Shown here: positions 1 to 10,609 of the stretch, in pieces | How positions within the stretch are numbered: position 1 is the first letter of the stretch | Layout of the letters: every line of letters begins with the position of its first letter | DNA from: Heterobilharzia americana | Taxonomy: Eukaryota; Platyhelminthes; Trematoda; Strigeidida; Schistosomatidae | DNA: 64,000 nt | Assembly (NCBI GenBank): GCA_944470555.2 | Contig: OX104129.1 | Span: forward strand, 67,139,747-67,203,746 | Direction: 5' to 3' | Notes under the pieces: model-generated | The model's database searches: none | What the model was told of the DNA's origin: nothing | Seen by the model: only the letters and a program-made list of their open reading frames with translations | Translations under genes and position numbers: made by a program

Positions 1-960
1 CACTCATCCTACTGACTGATGCCTTTCAAAACCCTACACAATATTATATAGTCCTTTTTTAGTAGTAGTAGACCAGGAAAGACCAACGGGGAACAATAGA
101 GAAGAATAGGTAGAATGCAGGAATTAATTAGTAGGAGAAGTAGTAGTTGCATTATACCAGATTCTCTTTACAAGTCAACAGGATATGAGACGACCAACAG
201 AGATCAGAAAGAAGTAAAACTCAATCCAAGACAGTTGATATTCGATTTACTCTCTGCACAACTACCATCAGTGTTGCAACAGGCGCCATAGAACTTAAAC
301 AGCTCACACAAGTCTTGTTTACATCTGAGGCTAAAATTAACAGTCTGACATTGAGAAGGGTTCAACTTGAGACCAAATGAGAGAGATCATCATTGATCAA
401 CAAGAGACAAGAATCCATTTGATTGAGAACAATGCAAATGAGAGTTGACTGGAATAGGCACCGTCAAGTCATCAACATACTGAATAAAATTAGTTTCAAC
501 AGAATGAGTTAAATCATGCCGAAAGAACGAGAAGAGGAACGGAGAAAGTACTGCGCCTTGGGGTACACCAGAAAAATGAGAACGTAGACGCTTTGTAACA
601 AGAGTAGTATAGGAACAGGGTCGAAGACTGATGAGTAATCCAAGAAGGCACTACGAACCTACCTAACACCTTTGTCTAGACTAGAAATAGTATTATGATC
701 CAAGACAGTGACAGGATCTAAAGTACTTCTCCTATGTTTGTAAGTAAATTGTTTTGGATCTCTGAAAGCCTTCAAAAAAGGGAACTTATAGCGATGGTTC
801 GAAGCTTAATATCTGATCCAGAAGATGATTTAGGCATACGTACAACCTTGATTTCCTTCCAAACAGTGGGTATTGTATTTTTAGAAAATGATCCGTTGAA
901 GTTACCGGCCATACACTTCTTGGTTGAATAGACAGAGTCAGTTGTTGATGAACTGTCAGT
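1..960 (-). mobile_element. CR1/Jockey-type non-LTR retrotransposon, reverse transcriptase remnant
   Basis: The minus strand reads a broken reverse transcriptase. Reverse-complementing 551-569 gives the RT signature SGVPQGAVLSP. Further 3' (458-476) comes a VDDLTVP block, a variant of the Y-A-D-D active site in which V replaces A after Y. Upstream, near 634-650, is AFLDYSSVFD, the conserved RT motif around the first catalytic Asp. Stops and frame changes interrupt the blocks, so this is a dead copy. The same family recurs at 12010-12900, where the block order and even nucleotide stretches match. It is probably truncated on the left by the window edge. CR1/Jockey assignment rests on motif style only. 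Confidence 0.75.
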
Positions 961-1184
961 GACTGTTATCGTAAACTGTTATGCAACTAATCAAAACTTT
1001 ACCTCTAGAGTTCCGTTTCAACTCTACTTGTATTAGATAAATAGAAATAAAGGATCATTTATTCATCTGAATATCTGAGGTATCTTGAGTTGTCAGGCTA
1101 ACATTCATTTCAAAAACAAAAACAAATATGATGAAAGGAGTCGAGAAAAGTGGATCCAACAGACCAGTGAGTTGCTACTTGACT
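961..1184. other. No recognisable feature
   Basis: Nothing recognised here beyond AT-rich sequence; an open frame starting at 1128 runs into the family C repeat and has no domain. Confidence 0.5.
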
Positions 1185-1335
1185 GGAGACAGTCAGTCAG
1201 AAGTCCTATTCAGCCTAGGTCTCGCCTTTGTTAGCACTCGTCAGCAGGGCGTATCTGAAGCCTCCAGAGAACTGATATCCCCTGCGAGATTCTATCCGGC
1301 ATCACCCAATGTTACACTCAGAGACGTTACCATTG
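1185..1335 (-). repeat. Family C repeat with degenerate hammerhead
   Basis: The reverse complement contains CTGACGAG, a short hairpin (TGCTAACAAAGGC) and CGAGAC, in the arrangement seen in the intact family C ribozyme at 63327-63384. The GAAA core block is mutated to GAGA, so this copy should be inactive. Confidence 0.5.
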
Positions 1336-1660
1336 AGCTATTTAGGCTATGCCTCACCTCCTGCAGAACTGGGTTAGATATTTTGTTTGGTCGCTGGATG
1401 GCAACTAATTTCTTGTTATCTACTCCGGAGTGCCGACCGAATTCGATGTGGTCAGCAATGCAGGAGGATCACTATTGCCTTGCACTCTGATAGATAGATA
1501 AATCGGTTAGTACAGCTGTAAATAACCAACTAATAGGCTGAAGTTTGAATCCTCTAGAAAGACATATTTTTCTGTTTGATCCAGTTCAGGTGAACATGAT
1601 TCTAGTTTTGCCAAGATCACAAAGTAAAACAAGGTCACCATTATGATATAATTTACTGAG

Positions 1661-1880
1661 TGGTGAACAGTGAACAGCGTTTCGTCCTACTTGGAACTTG
1701 TCAGCTGGATGTACCAGCACCCCAGTGTTCCCGCTGGGAGTCAAACACAGTACCCATCGTTTCAGGTACTGAAGCGTTATCCATTGGGCACGATAGCCAT
1801 CTCTTATGCAATGGGTATCAGTAATAACTGTTATTTATTGAGATCTTTAATGTCACGTTGTCATTGTGAATCGAATAGTT
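1661..1880 (-). repeat. Family A (Sm-alpha-like) hammerhead/tRNA-like repeat, degenerate
   Basis: On the minus strand: tRNA-like A-box region (around 1780-1795), weak B-box, then a hammerhead remnant at 1672-1712 and part of the tail before it. The core reads CTGACAAG instead of CTGANGAG, which removes a conserved G, so the ribozyme is probably dead. The open frame 1670-1912 is a by-product. Confidence 0.65.
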
Positions 1881-2099
1881 CGATTTCTGGTGATAGATGG
1901 GTCCATATTTGAGTGTCTCGATGCTGTTTGGATCTCACTATAAGTATCCATCGCTTTAAAGCTCAGCGTTTAAGTGAAGAAAGAAAAAAATAAATGAGAA
2001 ACATTCGCTGGATCACTGTGACTGCTTTATATGAGCAGTGGTATCGGTAACCTCATTAACGGATGAAATATGTTGTGTTATAATGGCTTCGAAACCAAG

Positions 2100-2470
2100 G
2101 TCTTCATATCTGGGGACCTTTATTCTTCATTTCTAACTGACATTGGCTGAAGAACCATTGACAACTTAGAAGCACTGGAAAGCTGTTTCATCTCCGCAGA
2201 CCTAGAAACTGAACTATTGCTCGCTAGTGGGGCACACTTCAAGATGGATAGGCTAAAGTCATAACTATGGGAAGCCGTGACCTGTGTCTGATTGGTTAAT
2301 TTATTCGTGGTGACATCTGAAAGTCATGAGTTTGATCCCTAATAGTGTCGTGGGTGAGTACTGCTGAAGAGTTCCACGTTAGAACGAGACAGTTTAACAG
2401 TATTCTCAGGTTTTTCGTGGTTCTCCAAATGATGTCGCTTCGTGATGAATACTACCTTGATACGAATGCA
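2100..2470. repeat. Family B inverted dimer, degenerate
   Basis: The left part (about 2105-2200) is the minus-strand end of family B (CTGACATTGGCTGAAGAACC, then the TGTTTCATC hammerhead remnant). The right part (2230-2465) is a plus copy with tRNA-like B-box remnant, CTGAAGAG, then mutated CGAGAC, ending in the standard terminal GATGAATACTACCTTG. Both hammerheads are damaged. Confidence 0.6.
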
Positions 2471-2949
2471 AATCCCCACAAATCTCACAGTACGGCGGGA
2501 AAATCATTCCCATCATTATGTCTCATTTAATAGCCAGATAAATAGTTTGCTTGAATGTTTTCTTCGATAGCCTGAAAAGTACATCTGTTTTGTTAATTTC
2601 GAAAGCATTCCTCCCCTCCCCCGCGTACCTCCCATCATTAACTAGTCCGACCATTGAAGCGTAAACATGGTTGTATAACTCCATTTGTCAGTTTAACGAT
2701 ATCTCAGTCAGTATGATAGCTTAGTCTTCTCACTAATATATTAATATCTGTAGACAAATATTGTAGGAATTTCGAAGTTTATCTCAACAATGTGATTGGT
2801 ATATTCGCGCAATACATTTCCAACAATCTGATCACACATTTATTCGTCAATTTATATAAAGCCGATGTGTGGGAGGACAAAAACAACAATTAACACAATA
2901 AGGGATCAAAATTAAAATGAGAACCAACAGGAAGTGACCTAGTTGATAG
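2471..2949. other. No recognisable feature
   Basis: AT-rich sequence with no repeat family, motif or coding domain that I can name. Confidence 0.4.
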
Positions 2950-3460
2950 TAATCTTGGTTAGAAAACAAAGTTTACCAATGTAGGTGTAGTGTAAGAACA
3001 AATTGTTTTTGTAGACATAAAGTTGGTTTCAATTTGGCTATGACTATGGCTTCCACAAATCTCAGTAGACGTCCCTGGCTGACTGTTTCTATATAAAATT
3101 TTGAAAGCTGTTTGAACATTAATTTTTTGACCTGTTTCTATGATATGTTTAGTTATGGTTGAAGAGGGTCGTCTCCCACCAGCGTTTGTCACGGTTTCAC
3201 ACTCCATTTGTTCTTCGAAGTCATTTAGGTACCTGTTCTCCCACCCTTAACTACATGACTCGATTACTCCTCCCTATGTATATGAGACCGCACACACACA
3301 CATGTAAATTGGTGAACACAATGAGATATGACGTAATCATTGATGCAGTGTTTGAATTTGGGATGAAGCATTTGTTTTGTTTTTTGCCGTAATATGTTTT
3401 CCTAATGGCTGATGTCAGCGTGTGTCTCAAAATGATACTATTCAACTTCCCTGTGTATTA
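2950..3460 (-). mobile_element. Penelope-like element, GIY-YIG endonuclease part (3' end)
   Basis: The minus strand encodes, in order, a stretch ending VCVCGLIYIGRSNR (Cys residues followed by the G-I-Y-x-G core of a GIY-YIG endonuclease, about 3255-3310) and, after a frame break, RPSSTITKHIIETGQKIN, the conserved downstream region of the same domain (about 3110-3180). GIY-YIG domains at the C-terminus are a hallmark of Penelope-like retroelements. It is the 3' continuation of the RT part at 4150-5830, from which it is separated by an inserted RTE tail (3461-4075). Frame breaks make it non-functional. Confidence 0.75.
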
Positions 3461-4075
3461 TTATTTATTATTATTAGTCCCTTGGGTTCCTAGTGGAACA
3501 CAGGGCTTCACTAGCACGTCTCCAGTGACCTCTGTTCTCTGAGATCTTTTCAACCTGATTCCACGACAGCCCACAACCTCTCATTTCCTCCTCGCACGAT
3601 CTCCTCCATGTTACCCTCACCTCGGACACCCAACTCGTCGCTTCCCATGGGGATTCCACTCGAGCAACTGGCCTGACGCGTGATGTCCCCAGTCGGCCTT
3701 CTCAGTGTATGCCCAATCCATCTCCACTTCCTTCTGCATATTTGTTGCGTGATGGGTTCTTGGTTGGTTCGTTGACAGCCACAGTTCCTTGTTGCTTATT
3801 CTTTCTGGCCATCTGATCTTCAGTATAACCAGCCAGCGTAAACAGTTGTTGATGAATGTCTGTAGTTTATTGGAAATCGCTTTCTTGACGCGCCAAGTCT
3901 CTGAACCATACAGAAGCACTGACTTGACTGAGGTTGGTGTTGAAAATCCGTATCTTGTTCCACATGCTGAATGCAGTGCAGAAGATCTCCACACTGGTTT
4001 AAGGCTAATGAACACCTGTCTTGCTTTTCCGATTCTGACTTTGACATCTTCGTCTGCCCCGCCGGCTTGTAAACT
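3461..4075 (-). mobile_element. RTE/SR2-like retrotransposon 3' end (5'-truncated)
   Basis: Read on the minus strand this is the C-terminal end of an RTE-type RT ORF: SVLLYGSETWR, ISNKLQTFINNCLRWL, RWPERISNKELW, then a terminal ACTAATAATAATAAATAATAA tail typical of the family in this window. Copies at 7055, 27640, 29866, 51365, 56525 and 57345 share the same blocks. It starts abruptly inside the ORF (near 4075), as expected for incomplete target-primed reverse transcription, and lies between the RT and GIY-YIG parts of a PLE. Confidence 0.8.
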
Positions 4076-4149
4076 TCAGCGGATATCCGTTTTCCATAAA
4101 TGTTTTGTTCATATATTTCATATTTTCATCCATTGTATCTGATGTACTG

Positions 4150-5830
4150 ATATGATAGATTCTATCAATCAGTCATTTTACTAAGCCTCGCTTGTACTGG
4201 ACTATACAAATACTGTGAAAATTCAGGTATTGTCCTGTCCATGTAGGGTTTCTGTAAACTCACCGTCTTACTGAGCCATCTTCTCGTCAACTAAAAAGTG
4301 TGTCTAAGAATGGCAGATGATTATTATCCTCTTTCTCACAAGTCAAACTGATGTGAGTTTATATGGTGCTAAGTCTTTTTAGTAGATAAGCCATACCCTC
4401 ATGCCTCTCACAAATCACTGTGATATCATCAGTATATCTCTCTCTTGTAAAGCGGAACTTAGCTATGAGATCACCAGCCAGATTTTCGATATATGATATT
4501 ATAAATATCAGCCTGTAGTGATCCTAAGGGCTACCCATAGCTACACCATCAACTTATCGAAAGCGTTCACCTTCAACTGTGAAGTGGACTTTGTCAGTAC
4601 ACAACCAGAATAGCTCCCTCAGAAAAGTTGGAGTAATAGGAAACAGGAGGCTTCTAGAAAATATGTAGTCACAGAGAATGTTTGTGGTCTTAGACAACGT
4701 CACGTTAGTGGATAATGAATCTACATCGAAAGCGTACATAGTCTTGTTCCTGATATTCATGTTACTAAGACAGTCAACAAGTTGAAAAGTATCTTTCAAT
4801 GAATACTGACAGAATTCTTTTGCTAACTGGATTTAACATTTTCACTAACCATTTTACCAGTTTATGTTTGAGGGAAGGACAGATAGACAGTATAGGGCGT
4901 AAACGACTATCAACTTTATCAATCTTAGGTAATCCATATAAATTTAGAAATTCAGATCTCATAGGTTTCAATGAATTGAATTCCTCTTTACCAATAGCAT
5001 TCATATTCAACAGCCTTACTAAATGAGTGGTTACTTTTGCTTCGAATTTTCTAATATCTTCTGATGAAACATCAGCTATGAATTTGCTTTCATTACTGAG
5101 GATGAATAGCATTTTATTCTCATTTTTATAGTCACATTTATTTATCACAACGATATCTGATCCTTTATCGGGTTTGACAGTGATTATATCTGATCTATTC
5201 TGTAATTCTTTCAAACATTTGAGGTGTCATGAACTCAAAATGCTTCTTTGTATTGTTTCTGAACTATAGAATTGATGAGAAGTATCAATTAATTTAGCCT
5301 TCAACCAACTTTGATGATCTGAAGATGTAAGATGGACAAGAGGACTTAGTTAGTCATAGAGATTTTCAAACTGACTATCAATATCCAATTGAGAGATTTG
5401 CGTGTGTGTGGAACTGAAAAATTGAGTCTAAAGGAAAGTGACTGTTTCTCATGAACTAAAAGTACAACAGAGGATAAATTAATCACATATTTATCTGGAA
5501 CTCGTGGAAATAAGTTTGTATGAATATCATTAGAATGGGATCTAGACAAATATTGTCTTGTCCTATCCCTTGTTTTACTGATAACAGAACTATAAAAAAA
5601 AATTTATGAATGAGAGAAATTTCTGACAACACCAGATGAAGTATGAGTATGCATATCGATTAAATTGGATACCTTCTCACTATAATTATCTATATGAGAT
5701 TTCATAAGCCGAACAACATTTGAAAGGTTAAGTTGCAATGAAGGGGTACTAAACAAGACAGGCAAGTCAATTGGTAAGGTTTGGAACCTTAGTTGACTGA
5801 GACGACTTGTACATGCACTGGGCACGAGGA
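4150..5830 (-). mobile_element. Penelope-like element, N-terminal region and reverse transcriptase
   Basis: Three minus-strand pieces line up. 5830-5230 is the N-terminal region. 5214-4774 carries ITVKPDKGSDIVVINKCDY, LYGLPKIDK and LRPILSICPSLKHKL, the PLE RT fingers. 4799-4390 carries FDVDSLSTNV (first catalytic Asp block), DGVAMGSP (4515-4560) and YTDDITVICERHEGM (4385-4440), the second Asp pair. Internal stops and a frame change after each block show decay. Orientation and order agree with the GIY-YIG piece at 2950-3460, giving one nearly complete but dead element of about 2.9 kb with an RTE tail inserted. Confidence 0.85.
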
Positions 5831-6585
5831 TCCACTATCTACCTTGACATGTTATCCTGGTAGGGGAAGTTAGATTAGGTGGGTAGATAGAGATGTGGCA
5901 CCAATCGATGAAGTCTCTAACTGTTGGTCTATGGCTTATAGGGTGGTGTAGACCACCTGGCTGGTGTTTTGAAGAAGTTAGGAATCACCGGTTGAGGACT
6001 GTTGGTGACATGGATTAAAATCAGTCACAATGGTGCAGATATATTCACTTTCTGACATCTTCAAAAGCTTGAATATTTGCATTAACCTTTATCCTCGAAC
6101 TATTCATCCTATCACGCGATTTTATCGACTTTGATATTGTAACTTGGGCTGATGCAGTTGCGTCCGAAGTTCTAGGTTAATTTTGTCTGTTTGTGTGTCT
6201 ATCTGCCTGCACCCCTGCCTATCTGTGTCTGTCTGCCTATCTGATTCCCTACTAGACTGGTATCTTGAAGTACTAAAATAATATATGTCATCTTCACTGG
6301 TACTTGTTTGCTTTCTCAGTGTGGATACACTGTCATTCTATGATATAAACCTTCTAATGAATTGTGCTACTTGGCATTCTATCTATGGTAGTGATAACAT
6401 TCATCTCATTTTATTCTAGCTTAATAAGAATAAGTTAAGAGTTATATATTCTTCAGACCAACTAATAATGCCTGCCAATAGTTTCGTTTACTGACATCAA
6501 TTGGAGAGCTATTGAAAGCCAAAGAGCATAAATCTCCAAACTAAATTACTACCCATTGCTCATTAATGACATGCATTGTAGTGAA
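5831..6585. other. Unassigned stretch
   Basis: No coding domain. It includes a TCTGTCTGCCTATCTG-rich low-complexity patch at about 6185-6245. Some of it may be an untranslated part of a retroelement next to the PLE, but nothing in the sequence proves this. Confidence 0.35.
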
Positions 6586-6589
6586 AAGT

Positions 6590-6830
6590 CGTCACTAGTG
6601 GGGTAAACTAAGGCGGAAGTGAGGACAGATATTCAACGACAGCAGTGTGTGCGGAGAAATATAGACCATTGAACTCTAAACCAGTGAATCAATGTTAACG
6701 TGTTTGTCAGAGAACATGAAGGTTCTAGATTTGATCACTGGGAGTCATACACTACGACGAAACAGCTGTCCAATGCTCCCAAGCTTTTAATGATTTTCCA
6801 GCTGATGTCACTCCATGGTGAATACCAAAC
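6590..6830 (+). repeat. Family B repeat with partly deleted hammerhead
   Basis: Plus-strand family B: internal region, decayed tRNA-like segment (6680-6730), GACGAAACAGCTGTCCAATGC (6757 onward) and the terminal CAGCTGATGTCACTCCATGG block. The CTGAGGAG half of the ribozyme core is lost. Confidence 0.6.
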
Positions 6831-7009
6831 TGTCAAATTGGATTTCATTCACTGTGAAAGAATTCGCATGTTTACCTTATAATATAGTAAGACACAGTTG
6901 CAACTGCTACCATCACTACCACTGGTGTATAGAACTTAAGATGATTTGTTCCAACGCCTGTTGCTTGCAAAATAGATTGAGTTGACCTTGATATTCAACA
7001 GAATTTTCT

Positions 7010-7054
7010 ACCTTTTGAATCTTTAAAGGCCATCCTAGCAACAACTGAAATAAC
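7010..7054 (+). repeat. Family E MITE, left half (split by an RTE insertion)
   Basis: CTTTAAAGGCCATCCTAGC followed by AACAACTGAAATAACCAATTA matches the left terminal inverted repeat of the complete MITE at 8559-8708. The right half resumes at about 8464, after the RTE copy. Confidence 0.7.
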
Positions 7055-8455
7055 CAATTATTTATTATTATTATTAGTCCTTTGGGTTCAAAGTGGAACA
7101 CAAAGCTTCAGTAGCACATCAACATTTCACTGTATTCTCTTCAGTCTTTTCAACCTGGCTCCACCACTGCCCACAAGCTTTCATTTTTTTCTCAAACCAT
7201 TTCCTCCATGTCACCTTAATCTCGGGCGCCCAACTCATCGTTTCCCATTTCGGTTCCACTGGACATCTTGGTCTAGCAAGTGATATCCCGAAACAGTCTT
7301 CTTTCTCAGTGTATGTGAAATCCAATGCATGTCCACTTTCCCCTTCTGCAAATTTGTTGGGTGATTCGTTGCCAGCCAGCCATAATGAGTTCCTTGTTTC
7401 TTATATTTCTATTATTCTGGGCATCTGATCTTCGGTATCGAGTGAGCATAGGTAGCGGCAGCTGTTGATGCTGTATATCTGTAGTTTGTTGGAAATGCTT
7501 TCGTAACGCACCGCCATGTCTCTCAACCACCACAAGGAAGCACTGACTGACTGACTTGACTGACATTAGTAGTGTTGAAAATCCGGATGTTGTTCACGCC
7601 TCATGCTGAGTGGAGTAGATCTCCAAACTGGTTATTTCAGATTAATGAAGGAAGACCTTTCTTGTTGTCTTTCCGACCCTATCTTCCACACAATCATCCG
7701 TGCCATCACCACCGTACGTTGTTGAGACGATGCTGCCTGGATAGGTAGGTAGGTAAGTGAAAGAGACAACTTCATTTACATTTCTCCAATTCATGGTGCT
7801 TGTCGTTGTTGTTTTGGTTGGGCATCTTCATCACCTCTGTCTTCCTTACATTCACATGAAGGATGTCCTATCTTCCTTCGATGTCTCGCTTAGCCTCAAC
7901 TCTTCTACCAACTTGTTAGTTTTCACCTGTACATCTTCAAGTTTGTGCAACACAAGACATCAGACACGAATCATGATCGGCGAAATCCAATTCTTCCTCT
8001 TCTTCTTCTAGGGTCTTCTCATCGGCCAGCAGGCGGGTGTATGTCCATCTTCTCAATCCTCACAGTTGTCTGTTGCATGATCCAATCCAGTCCAGTCTAG
8101 TCCAGTTCAGTCCAGTGCAGGCGAGTCGACCACAATCAAGAAGATGATCGGTGTTAGTAGGTGGCAACCTCGTCTCACTCCTTCCTGTCTTCACTTCAAA
8201 GGCATCACTGAACTTTCCATTGTGAATCACTTGATATATAGCCTCCTCATATTGCGTCGCATACACCTGGTGAATGATGTTGATAAGGTTTAGAGGAAAG
8301 AAAGCATAGTGTTGAAGCAGCTGCCTACCAAATTACTTCTCAGTTGACGCTGTCGAAGGCCTTTTTAAAGTGGATGAAGTTGAGGTGGAGAGTTGACTAC
8401 CGTTCTATACTCTGTTCTGTGATGATGAGTAGCGTAGCGTAGCAACTTGATCCGA
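7055..8455 (-). mobile_element. RTE/SR2-like retrotransposon copy (5'-truncated), inserted in a MITE
   Basis: Minus-strand RTE: 3' tail of TTA repeats at 7055-7078, then RT C-terminal blocks (RNIRNKELIMAGWQRITQQI around 7390, WRKWFEKKMKACGQ around 7190), and further 5' the finger/palm region up to about 8440. It is full of stops and frameshifts. A degenerate pentamer run (TCCAG-type) at 8083-8118 has expanded within it. Its left flank ends in AATTA and its right flank starts with AATTAGAC, consistent with a short target-site duplication inside the family E MITE. Confidence 0.75.
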
Positions 8456-8463
8456 AATAAATA

Positions 8464-8556
8464 ATTAGACTTCATGAAAATTTGCCTTTTCGGTCGAAAA
8501 GAAGAAGCCTAATTGATCATTTCCATTGTTACTAGGGTAGCCTTTTATGTCGCCCA
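8464..8556 (+). repeat. Family E MITE, right half
   Basis: AATTAGACTTCATG through ACTAGGGTAGCCTTTTATGTC is the right terminal inverted repeat of the MITE whose left half lies at 7010-7054. Confidence 0.65.
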
Positions 8557-8558
8557 AA

Positions 8559-8708
8559 ATTTGAGGGCAGCTTTAAAGGCCACCCTGGCAACAACTGAAA
8601 TAACCAATCAGATTGCTGTATTTTATGACAATCAACCTTTCCAACCGAAACGAAGAAATCTAATTGGTTATTTTAGCCGTTGATAGGTTGGCCTTTAAAG
8701 TCACCCCA
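8559..8708. repeat. Family E MITE, complete, with terminal inverted repeats
   Basis: About 150 bp bounded by inverted copies of CTTTAAAGGCCACCCTGGC (left) and GGTTGGCCTTTAAAG (right); inner parts of the arms also pair (AACCAATCAGATTG with AATCTAATTGGTT). No coding capacity. Other copies are at 9270-9420 and 55350-55440. A non-autonomous DNA transposon is the simplest reading; no transposase was seen. Confidence 0.7.
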
Positions 8709-9090
8709 AATTTGACTGCTTTAGAATTTAAACCTTTACTCAAAACAGGATAAAGGCCAGTGTCATAAAGTACTGGGTGTTATCAAAGTTTTAGAGTTAA
8801 CTATCAACTTACTAAATATGATAGATATTTTGTTGGCTTCATCCACATAGAACTTATGCTTGGGATCATTGGATATTAAAGATGCAGCTTTGATAAAATG
8901 ATTGCTAAAGACAATATTTTCTTTTCTCCATTCACTTGTTAAGCTAGACAGTGATGCACAGCCAAGTTTACAAGCCAATTTATGGTACCATGACTACAGT
9001 GAACATATCGGGTAATTCGGTTGACTTTCAAATTTTTTGAATACATGGGGATAAATATAATTTAAGGTTAGTAGGGATTTTATCCTTAAG
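8709..9090. other. No recognisable feature
   Basis: One minus-strand open frame (8763-8978, 71 codons) has no domain I recognise and no supporting context. Confidence 0.3.
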
Positions 9091-9093
9091 GTA

Positions 9094-9240
9094 GTATTCA
9101 TAATGGACTGAATGACATCAGTTGGGGGACCACTGAGAAACTTGGGCGAACTAGACAGCTGTTTTGTCCTACTACCCGACTCCTCAGCAGTACATACTCA
9201 CTAGTATTCATGAAGTTGCTCACTGATCTAGTCATTACGA
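9094..9240 (-). repeat. Family B repeat end with degenerate hammerhead
   Basis: Begins with the terminal block GGTAGTATTCATAATGG and carries the reverse complement of CTGAGGAG plus hairpin. The GAAA core block reads AAAA, so cleavage is not expected. Confidence 0.65.
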
Positions 9241-9269
9241 GATCACATCAAATCACATGATACTAACTT

Positions 9270-9420
9270 CTTTGCGATACCACTCTAGCAACTGCTGAAT
9301 AGACCAATCAAGTCTCGGTATGTCACCTGTAAAAGTAGTTTATCATAAAATAAAGGAATGTAATTGGCTGTCTCATCACTCGCTAGGGTGGCCTTTAAAG
9401 TCACTGCTTTGCGAAGGTAG
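9270..9420. repeat. Family E MITE copy, diverged
   Basis: ACTCTAGCAACTGCTGAATAG at the left and CTCGCTAGGGTGGCCTTTAA at the right are inverted copies of the family E ends, about 140 bp apart. Confidence 0.6.
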
Positions 9421-9834
9421 TCAGTTCAACCACCTTGACTAGTGGGTAGCTAACAAAATATCATTACACTTATTGGTTCAAATATAAAGTTCACTCCACT
9501 GTATTTTATATTAGTTTCCATTTGACATAATAAACAAAGATACGGTATTACTGACTGGATGACATTTCAAACAGAATCTACTGTTCATAACCAAATCCAT
9601 TGGAAACACATAACTGTTGTCACATCCCATTCAGTCGGCAGTACGATACCACCATTATGTGGTGATTATAACTTCTCTTTATCTAACCACTTTGAACAGA
9701 CCTTTCTGGTATAGTGGTAGAACTTCAGGAAACCATCATTCCCTGTGGTACAGCTCCTCCTGTCATTCTGATATGCAAGCCTAACCAGGAGTTGTCAAGG
9801 TGGCAACTATTGACTGATAATCAATAAGTACGCA

Positions 9835-9905
9835 CAGTGACAGCAGATAAATTCAGCTGATGAGTCCAAAGTATGAAATAATATTGATTATAAATGTGAC
9901 CATGT
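9835..9905 (+). repeat. Family A hammerhead fragment, degenerate
   Basis: ATTCAGCTGATGAGTCC followed by AAAGTATGAAAT resembles the family A core with a collapsed stem II. There is no cleavage-site triplet in place. Confidence 0.4.
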
Positions 9906-10060
9906 GAGGTAGCTGCGGTTTTGTAGACTTGTATTATTGATACTTGGTGTGCATTGGTGGTAAAATGAAAATCTGGGTCACTGCAGGAACTAGTGATCTC
10001 CTAGCTAACTGCTTGCTACTCCACTAAGTGAGTTACCAGCCCTATCTGCTAATCAAACTT
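9905..10060 (-). repeat. Family D tRNA-like repeat
   Basis: Contains GATACTTGGTGTGCATTGG and GTAAAATGAAAATCTGGGTC, the conserved body of family D, followed by a decayed tRNA-like segment (reverse B-box near 9985-10000). No hammerhead. Confidence 0.5.
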
Positions 10061-10600
10061 TAATTTCCTTTCAGTTACTAAGGCTTTTGGCAGACTACCA
10101 GTAACTAGGCTATATATATGAAGCACCTGGTGGTTAAAAACAAGCGTTAGGTATCTCTGGCGTAGATTCTGTGCCTGAAAGTACTTTTCATTTTGGTGTA
10201 TCCTAACCATATAAGAAAATTAAAATTTCTTTAGATGGCGTTTTAAATCTGTGGAACAGTAACTGTCTAGTTTTTAGTGCTCAACATGGACTGACCAAAG
10301 TGTGTAGATGAAGTTTTGCAATATGGACAATAAGGTAACTGACTTGACCCTGTGCTGAATTATAATTCGGTGTTTTGCATTGACAGTTAATGTGTATCGG
10401 TTACCTCTGACTATTAATTTGTCTGCGCCAAGGTACTTCAGCATCTTAATGGTAAATACTTCAATTTCAGTACTCATGAACGCAGGGTCGAACCATCGAG
10501 GGAACAGGAGTTTGCTTATGATTTTAGTTATACCTAAGCGATAAATGATGACAAGAATCAAATCTAATTCAAAGGCTTCTTGTCGATTGACTACTGACAT
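10061..10600. other. Unassigned stretch
   Basis: No known domain. The 142-codon minus frame 10274-10702 overlaps the family B repeat and has no recognisable motif, so I do not call it a gene. Confidence 0.35.
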
Positions 10601-10609
10601 TTGACACAG

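Noticed and set aside
734..1490. Open frames of 65 and 120 codons
   Set aside because: They lie antisense to a reverse transcriptase remnant or across a family C repeat and have no domain.
2345..2530. Recurring small frames containing EESH, QLSSTPRF or LMSVHDEY-like strings
   Set aside because: They are translations of the family B hammerhead and terminal block, repeated wherever that repeat occurs.
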